This document shows positions 60,429 through 64,000 of a DNA stretch of 64,000 bases, piece by piece. Both the position numbers and the translations under genes were made by a program. The DNA is taken from NCBI RefSeq assembly GCF_000423465.1, contig NZ_AUIA01000011.1:62001-126000 (forward strand), written 5' to 3'. How positions within the stretch are numbered: position 1 is the stretch's first letter; every line of letters begins with the position of its first letter. This DNA is from Propionicicella superfundia DSM 22317. GTDB lineage: Bacteria > Actinomycetota > Actinomycetes > Propionibacteriales > Propionibacteriaceae. The notes under the pieces are model-generated. The model was not told the origin of the DNA. It saw nothing but the letters and a program-made list of their open reading frames with translations, and made no database searches.

Positions 60429-61390
60429 GCGCATCCGGAGGCACGAAGGCCGTCGTGGCGGCCATGACGGCGAACGCGGCCATCGCGGTCATGAAGTTCA
60501 CCGCGTGGCTGCTCACCGGCGCGAGTTCGATGCTCGCCGAGGGCATCCACTCCGTCGCCGACACCAGCAACCAGCTTCTGCTCCTGCGGGGCGGACGGAG
60601 CGCCCGGAAGGCGGCGACCGAGGAGCACCCGTTCGGGTTCGGACGGGAGCGGTACGTGGCCGCATTCCTCGTCGCCATCATCCTGTTCAGCCTGGGTGGG
60701 CTGTTCGCTCTCTACGAGGCGTTCCACAAGTACGAGGAGGTCGTCTCGGGCCATCCGAACGAACTGCTCGAAGGTCCGTGGTGGTGGGTGCCGCTCGTGG
60801 TCCTCGTCGGGGCGATGGTCGCCGAGGGACTGTCCCTGCGCACCGCCATCCACGAGTCGAGCGGGGCGAAGGGGAAGCAGACGTGGTTCCGTTTCATCCG
60901 CACGTCGCGGCAGCCCGAGCTCCCGGTCGTGCTGCTGGAGGACACGGCCGCGCTGCTCGGCCTGGTGTTCGCCCTCCTCGGCGTCGGCCTGACGCTCCTG
61001 ACGCACAACGGGCTCTGGGACGTCGCGGGCACGGCCCTCATCGGCGTCCTGCTCATCACCGTGGCAGGGGTGCTGGCGGTCGAGACGAAGAGCCTGCTGG
61101 TCGGCGAGTCGGCGACCCCCGAGGCGGTGCGCCGGATCGAAGCCGCGCTGACGGCCTCGGACGGCGTCCAGCGCGTGATCCACATGAAGACGCTCCACCT
61201 GGGGCCCGACGAGGTGATGGTGGCCGCGAAGATCGCCGTCGAGCCGACGGCGTCGGCGGACAGGGTCGCCGAGGTCATCAACACCGCCGAGGCCGCGATC
61301 CGGGCGGTCGATCCCATGGTGACGGCCCTGTACATAGAACCGGACATCTGGCACGGTGCCGATGCGGCGCCAACGGGTGAGGAGTCCTGA
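60425..61390 (+). CDS. cation diffusion facilitator family transporter
   Basis: CDF-type metal efflux protein of 321 aa with about six membrane segments and a C-terminal cytoplasmic domain. [19 protein letters not shown] is the signature with the metal-binding His and Asp in helix 2; the helix-5 site reads LEDTAALLG, with Glu in place of the usual His, which may change metal choice. The GTG overlaps the preceding stop; CATAAT (60411-60416), eight bases upstream, is also a good leaderless -10 box. Confidence 0.9.
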   Translation: MSASGGTKAVVAAMTANAAIAVMKFTAWLLTGASSMLAEGIHSVADTSNQLLLLRGGRSARKAATEEHPFGFGRERYVAAFLVAIILFSLGGLFALYEAFHKYEEVVSGHPNELLEGPWWWVPLVVLVGAMVAEGLSLRTAIHESSGAKGKQTWFRFIRTSRQPELPVVLLEDTAALLGLVFALLGVGLTLLTHNGLWDVAGTALIGVLLITVAGVLAVETKSLLVGESATPEAVRRIEAALTASDGVQRVIHMKTLHLGPDEVMVAAKIAVEPTASADRVAEVINTAEAAIRAVDPMVTALYIEPDIWHGADAAPTGEES

Positions 61391-61391
61391 G

Positions 61392-61867
61392 ATGCAGAAG
61401 GTACTGGTCCTCAACGGCCCCAATCTCGGACGGCTGGGCAAGCGCGAGCCGGCCATCTACGGGCATGCGACCCACGACGACCTCGCCCGCCATCTGGTCG
61501 GCACCGGTGAAGGCCTCGGTCTCGCCGTCGACGTGCGGCAGACCGACTCCGAGGCCGAGATGCTGTCGTGGCTGCACGAGGCGGCGGACGAAGCCGTGCC
61601 GGTGGTGCTGAATCCCGCCGCCTGGACGCACTATTCGATCGCCATCGCCGACGCCGTCGCGCAGGTCCCGGTCGTGATCGAGGTGCACATCAGCAACGTC
61701 CACGCCCGTGAGGACTTCCGGCGCCACTCGGTCGTGTCGCCGTACGCACTGGGCGTCATCGCCGGGCTGGGCCTCGCCGGGTACGACCTGGCGCTGGCTC
61801 ACATCGCCGCAACGGGGATCTCCGCGGACGCCGCCGCGACCGGGGGAGCCGAGGAGGGAACGCGCGC

Positions 61868-61871
<4 letters not shown>
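61392..61871 (+). CDS. aroQ: type II 3-dehydroquinate dehydratase
   Basis: Dehydroquinase of 159 aa in the shikimate pathway. [21 protein letters not shown] contains the active-site Arg and Tyr of the flexible loop, [15 protein letters not shown] and [10 protein letters not shown] follow, and [11 protein letters not shown] carries the catalytic His. The ATG follows the CDF stop by two bases with GAGGAG upstream, and its end overlaps ahcY (ATGA). Confidence 0.95.
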
Positions 61872-63322
<1,451 letters not shown>

Positions 63323-63334
63323 CCGGCGCGCGCT

Positions 63335-63396
63335 CGCCGAGCGCTCTCAAAGTGCCGGTTTCGGGCGCGTTTCCGCGCATTCGGGAGCGTTCGGCG
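63335..63396. repeat. hairpin repeat family 2, copy Y
   Basis: CGCCGAGCGCTC (63335-63346) and GAGCGTTCGGCG (63385-63396) are inverted repeats with one mismatch; the interior CTCTCAAA, GCCGG and TTTCGG blocks match copy X at 9815-9870. Located 12 bp after ahcY, between convergent genes, it could also act as a bidirectional terminator. Confidence 0.75.
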
Positions 63397-63421
63397 CACC
63401 TGCGGGACGTCGAACGGGCGG

Positions 63422-63931
63422 TCAGCCGCGCGGCGTCTGGAACGTCACGAGCCGCGCCGAGCCCGGGGCGAGGTCGGACCAGCCTCCGGTGAGGCCGAGC
63501 ACGGCCAGAGCACTGGTGCGGAAGCCCTGCGCGAAGCCGTCGGCGCCTCCCCGGCCGGTCGTGGGCCCGACCGCTGTGCGGCAGAACATCTCGACGGTGG
63601 GCTGGTGCCCGACCACGAGGACGCGACGCGTCTCGGCCGGCACCTCCCGCAGCAGCTCGAACAGGGTGCCGGCGCCGCCGTGGTAGATGTCGTCGGCGTA
63701 CTCCACCCGCACGGCCTGGACGCCGCCGTCGGCGAGCCGGCCCCACGTCTGCCGAGCCCTGATCGCCCCCGAGCAGTACACGAGGTCGAAGGCGAGCCCG
63801 GCGCCGGTCAGCCAGCGCGCGGCGGCGGCCGCGTCACGCCGCCCGCGGGAGGCGAGAGGACGCTCGATGTCGTCCTCTCCCGTGGACCACGACGACTTCG
63901 CGTGACGCATGACGGTCAGCAGACGCTCCAC
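63422..63931 (-). CDS. SixA-type phosphohistidine phosphatase family protein
   Basis: Histidine-phosphatase (phosphoglycerate mutase-like) protein of 169 aa. LLTVMRHAKSSW contains the RH motif with the catalytic His, followed by RPLASRGRRDA; the second His is in VVGHQPTVE. SixA removes phosphate from phosphohistidine domains; the actual target is unknown here. The GTG at 63931 follows GGAGG by seven bases, better than the ATG ten codons upstream. Confidence 0.88.
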   Translation of the reverse strand: MERLLTVMRHAKSSWSTGEDDIERPLASRGRRDAAAAARWLTGAGLAFDLVYCSGAIRARQTWGRLADGGVQAVRVEYADDIYHGGAGTLFELLREVPAETRRVLVVGHQPTVEMFCRTAVGPTTGRGGADGFAQGFRTSALAVLGLTGGWSDLAPGSARLVTFQTPRG

Positions 63932-64000
63932 CGCGTCACCTCCATCCCACGGGGAGTTCACCCGCGGACGGAACCGCCCGCGAGGCCTGCACTCTGAGCC

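Overview
The window is chromosomal DNA of a very GC-rich actinobacterium. The adjacent methylmalonyl-CoA mutase genes mutA-mutB with meaB, together with a biotin-dependent acyl-CoA carboxylase set (accC/BCCP, accE, pccB, birA), point to a member of the Propionibacteriaceae or a close relative that runs the propionyl-CoA/methylmalonyl-CoA route. WhiB, DUF3499, DUF5719 and TIGR03089 proteins support Actinobacteria. No rRNA, tRNA, CRISPR array, prophage or intact insertion sequence is visible. The species cannot be named from sequence alone.

Layout. 1-6.5 kb: phosphonate locus; phnD, phnC, a two-domain phnE, a phosphonatase-like HAD hydrolase and an alcohol dehydrogenase (cut by the window edge) run leftward, and phnW (2-aminoethylphosphonate transaminase) runs rightward. 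6.8-11.1 kb: a UDP-glucose dehydrogenase-type gene, a CorC/CNNM transporter-like protein and a kinase-fold protein. 11.2-16.3 kb: mutA-mutB-meaB. 16.4-18.9 kb: a TetR regulator with three operator-like sites and a divergent NAD-dependent epimerase-like gene, then a small lipoprotein. 19.3-26.0 kb: nucleoside uptake and salvage operon (BMP-type binding lipoprotein, ABC ATPase, two permeases, cytidine deaminase, adenosine deaminase). 26.2-31.5 kb: metG, a uridine-kinase-like gene, a zinc-ribbon beta-propeller membrane protein, purine nucleoside phosphorylase and a membrane protein. 32.3-38.8 kb: acyl-CoA carboxylase region with maf, an SDR and birA. 38.8-44.6 kb: peptidase E, purK-purE, an EI24-type protein, an LCP-family protein and a glycosyltransferase. 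44.6-48.0 kb: an accessory island of secreted and membrane-anchored proteins with duplicated leaders and decayed copies. 48.1-63.3 kb: the actinobacterial cell-envelope/mannose block (TIGR03089, manC, whiB, a large glycosyltransferase, DUF5719, TspO-like, a zincin-like protein, DUF3499, manB, Trm112, SIS protein), ending with a CDF transporter, aroQ, ahcY and sixA.

Three features stand out. (1) Several intergenic gaps hold palindromic repeats. One 170-bp element occurs twice, 50 kb apart, as four copies of a 25-bp motif in the order forward, forward, reverse, reverse, with identical spacings of 52, 42 and 51 bp. A second, hairpin-forming family occurs twice, and a third locus has a perfect 61-bp tandem duplication followed by inverted copies. 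(2) The 44.6-48.0 kb island looks like a decaying tandem array of exported-effector/membrane-anchored-partner cassettes that share one promoter and signal-peptide leader, reminiscent of toxin-immunity arrays. (3) At least sixteen genes start 5-8 nt after a TANNNT-type -10 box, so leaderless transcription appears to be the rule here; manC and its divergent neighbour are separated by only 33 bp with two such promoters back to back.

Most functional calls rest on visible motifs and family resemblance read by eye. No database search was run, so percentages and family names for poorly known proteins are estimates.
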